Shown: positions 62,285 through 64,000 of the stretch, in pieces
Layout: every line of letters starts with the position of its first letter
How positions within the stretch are numbered: position 1 is the first letter of the stretch
Assembly: GCA_964017235.1 (NCBI GenBank)
Contig: OZ024928.1
Location: forward strand, 87,911,566-87,975,565
Source of the DNA: Sabellastarte sp. h YS-2021
Lineage: Eukaryota > Annelida > Polychaeta > Sabellida > Sabellidae
Direction: 5' to 3'
DNA length: 64,000 nucleotides
Position numbers and translations under genes: made by a program
The notes under the pieces: model-generated
Database searches by the model: none
The model's input: the letters and a program-made list of their open reading frames with translations, nothing else
Told to the model about the DNA's origin: nothing

Positions 62285-62801
62285 CTCTTTGGACTGACTT
62301 TTCTGTGAAAAAAAAATTATGAGTGTAATATCTATCACACAATTGTTTCCCAATCAACAAAAGTTTAGGTTATGGTAGAATTTTAGGAAGGTAAGATGTA
62401 ATACATTTAAATGAGATTGCAAGCAGGTGTTAGCCTCCACTGATAATCCAGATGCTCTGTGGTGTACTATAACATTCTGCTATATACATTTAAAGTTCTG
62501 ATATTAAATTATAACCTTTTAAAATTTCTAAGACGTGTTAAAATCAGAGGTAGTTTTAAGATATAATGCCATCAAGGTTGATTTCCTTGAAAGAAAGCAG
62601 CACTTTCTGTGCTTATGAAAGGGATCAGACGGATTTCAACCCAGAGTCTATCACAAAGAAAAATCATAACCTATACCAAAGAGCCTTGAATTCTGAGTGG
62701 CAGAGTATGAAATACCTAGTTTTGTTGGTCCTGTTTATGTGAGATTTTATGCTGAAATAACTTGGCTGTGTGAAGCAAGCTATGAAGTTAAAATGATTTA
62801 T

Positions 62802-62860
62802 GGCCTCATCCAGGACCTCTCACTCCCGAAGCAAGAATCATACCCCTGGACTAACGACCC
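62802..62860 (-). pseudogene. T-armless tRNA-Pro copy
   Basis: Identical to the copy at 59759. Confidence 0.8.
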
Positions 62861-63111
62861 ATTGTCTGTTGTTGAAAGAGGTTTTCTATATGTGAATTGA
62901 ATTTTTCAAATTTTATACCAATCCTGCAGGTGATATTAAAAGTGTAAAGTAACATATCACAATGAAATTTGATTGATTTTATTAGGAATCATTTTAAGAT
63001 GTTTTGATGGATAGCTGATGAGTGAAGGAATATTTGTTTAACCTATAATTTAATATGAAACAGTAAGTTCACAGTACCTTTTGACAATTTGTTGTTAATA
63101 AAAGTATACAT

Positions 63112-63183
63112 GGGCTCGTCCGGGATTTGAACCCGGGACCTCTCGCACCCGAAGCGAGAATCATACCCCTAGACCAACGAGCC
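63112..63183 (-). tRNA. tRNA-Pro(CGG)
   Basis: Canonical copy with T4, 3043 bp from that at 60069. Confidence 0.95.
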
Positions 63184-63736
63184 TTGTTTGCTGTTATTTT
63201 CTCTAATAAATTTTTTATGAGTCTAATATGTATTGCCAATGTGTCTTGAGCAATAAAATATTCAGTTATTGTATTTTAAGCAGCACAGGTTGAGGAAATA
63301 CATTTACTTGAGATTGCAAGTTATGTTTTAGAGTCCACTGATATTCCAGATGCTCTGTGATGTACTTATAACATTCCTCTATATACATTTGAAGTTGTGA
63401 CATTTAATTCGAACTGCAATAGTAAAATATGTTTTTCCTAAATGTGAAAGAATTAGCTGACCATGTTAAAATTAGAGGAGATTTGATAGTGTGATAACGT
63501 CAATGTTATTTGATTTCCTTAAAATAGAACTGCACTTTCTTTGTTGAAAAGGCTCATCTCGAATTTCAGCTCAGGGTCTGTCACACAAAAAGGCAAGAAT
63601 TGTAGCCTAGACCAAAGACCTTGAATTATGAGTGACAAAATTGGAATAACTAGCATAGTTGGTCTAAATTATGTAAGATTTTATCCTAAAATCACTTGGC
63701 TGTGTGAAACCAGTTGCGTAAGGTAAAAGGTTCAGT

Positions 63737-63808
63737 GGGCTCGTCCGGGATTTGAACCCAGGACCTCTCGCACCCAAAGCGAGAATCACACCCCTAGACC
63801 AACGAGCC
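63737..63808 (-). tRNA. tRNA-Pro(TGG), diverged copy
   Basis: Identical to the gene at 60694: same A21 change and T-stem wobble. The array continues past the window end. Confidence 0.68.
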
Positions 63809-64000
63809 CTCTTTGGATTGACTTTTCTGTGAAAAAAAAATTCATGAGTGTAATATCTATCACACAATTGTTTCCCAATCAACAAAAGTTTAGGTTATGG
63901 TAGAATTTTAGGAAGGTAAGATGTAATACATTTAAATGAGATTGCAAGCAGGTGTTAGCCTCCACTGATAATCCAGATGCTCTGTGGTGTACTATGACAT

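Larger units (their letters stand above)
37500..64000 (-). repeat. tRNA-Pro gene array with 1.53 kb unit
   Basis: From a decayed unit (37500-38077) through the window end, the same 1.53 kb unit repeats in one direction. Reading the plus strand, each unit holds tRNA-Pro(TGG), a T-armless copy about 593 bp on, and tRNA-Pro(CGG) or (AGG) about 310 bp further. All genes are on the minus strand. TGG genes at 46719, 48249, 49779 and 51309 are exactly 1530 bp apart. Two units lost the third gene by the same deletion (junction CACAGGAGCTAAATGTG at about 52156 and 58860). Two carry a beta element. The last part repeats as a 3043 bp double unit (60069 and 63112, 60694 and 63737). Confidence 0.93.

Noticed and set aside
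42060-63885. Repeated 66-73 codon minus-strand frames reading RARWSRGMILALGARGPGFK
   Set aside because: They are translations across the tRNA-Pro(TGG) genes; each contains the tRNA body. The structure is a cloverleaf and the peptide is meaningless.

Overview
The window is animal nuclear DNA: AT-rich, intron-rich, and dominated by transposable elements. A tRNA-headed SINE whose tail ends in AAATAAATAAAT, and several families of short elements with internal tandem repeats, resemble those common in bivalve molluscs. A bivalve is therefore the best guess, although no marker gene proves it.

Only one host protein gene is visible. Nine plus-strand exons between 4779 and 36964 encode the N-terminal part of a secreted or membrane-anchored laminin-family protein: a signal peptide, a laminin N-terminal (LN) domain, then four laminin-type EGF (LE) repeats. 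All splice phases agree. The order and wording of the LE repeats look closest to usherin, with a laminin alpha chain as the alternative. The rest of the gene is not in the window. Its first visible intron appears to use a GC donor.

The introns are filled by three related families of non-autonomous elements, here called alpha, beta and gamma. Each has a palindromic 5' end, subterminal inverted repeats, central tandem repeats and a 3' hairpin; beta and gamma end in CTAG followed by T. This is Helitron/Helentron-like architecture. One gamma copy (about 25684-34701) holds a 7.3 kb satellite of about 55 monomers of 133 bp, organised in higher-order repeats of 13 to 15 monomers. A foldback element (17353-18422), a TIR element (2367-3880) and a MITE (3902-4138) are also present.

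From about 37500 to the window end lies a tandem array on the minus strand whose 1.53 kb unit carries proline tRNA genes. I count 21 recognisable tRNA-Pro copies: 12 with TGG, 7 with CGG and 2 with AGG. Eleven shorter copies without a T arm and one older relic are also present. Most TGG and CGG copies look intact and have a T4 terminator. The array contains a SINE that was itself hit by an L1/Tx1-like LINE, both with target duplications. It also contains a beta element duplicated together with its host unit. Neighbouring units supply empty sites that show the beta element inserted between A and T without target duplication.
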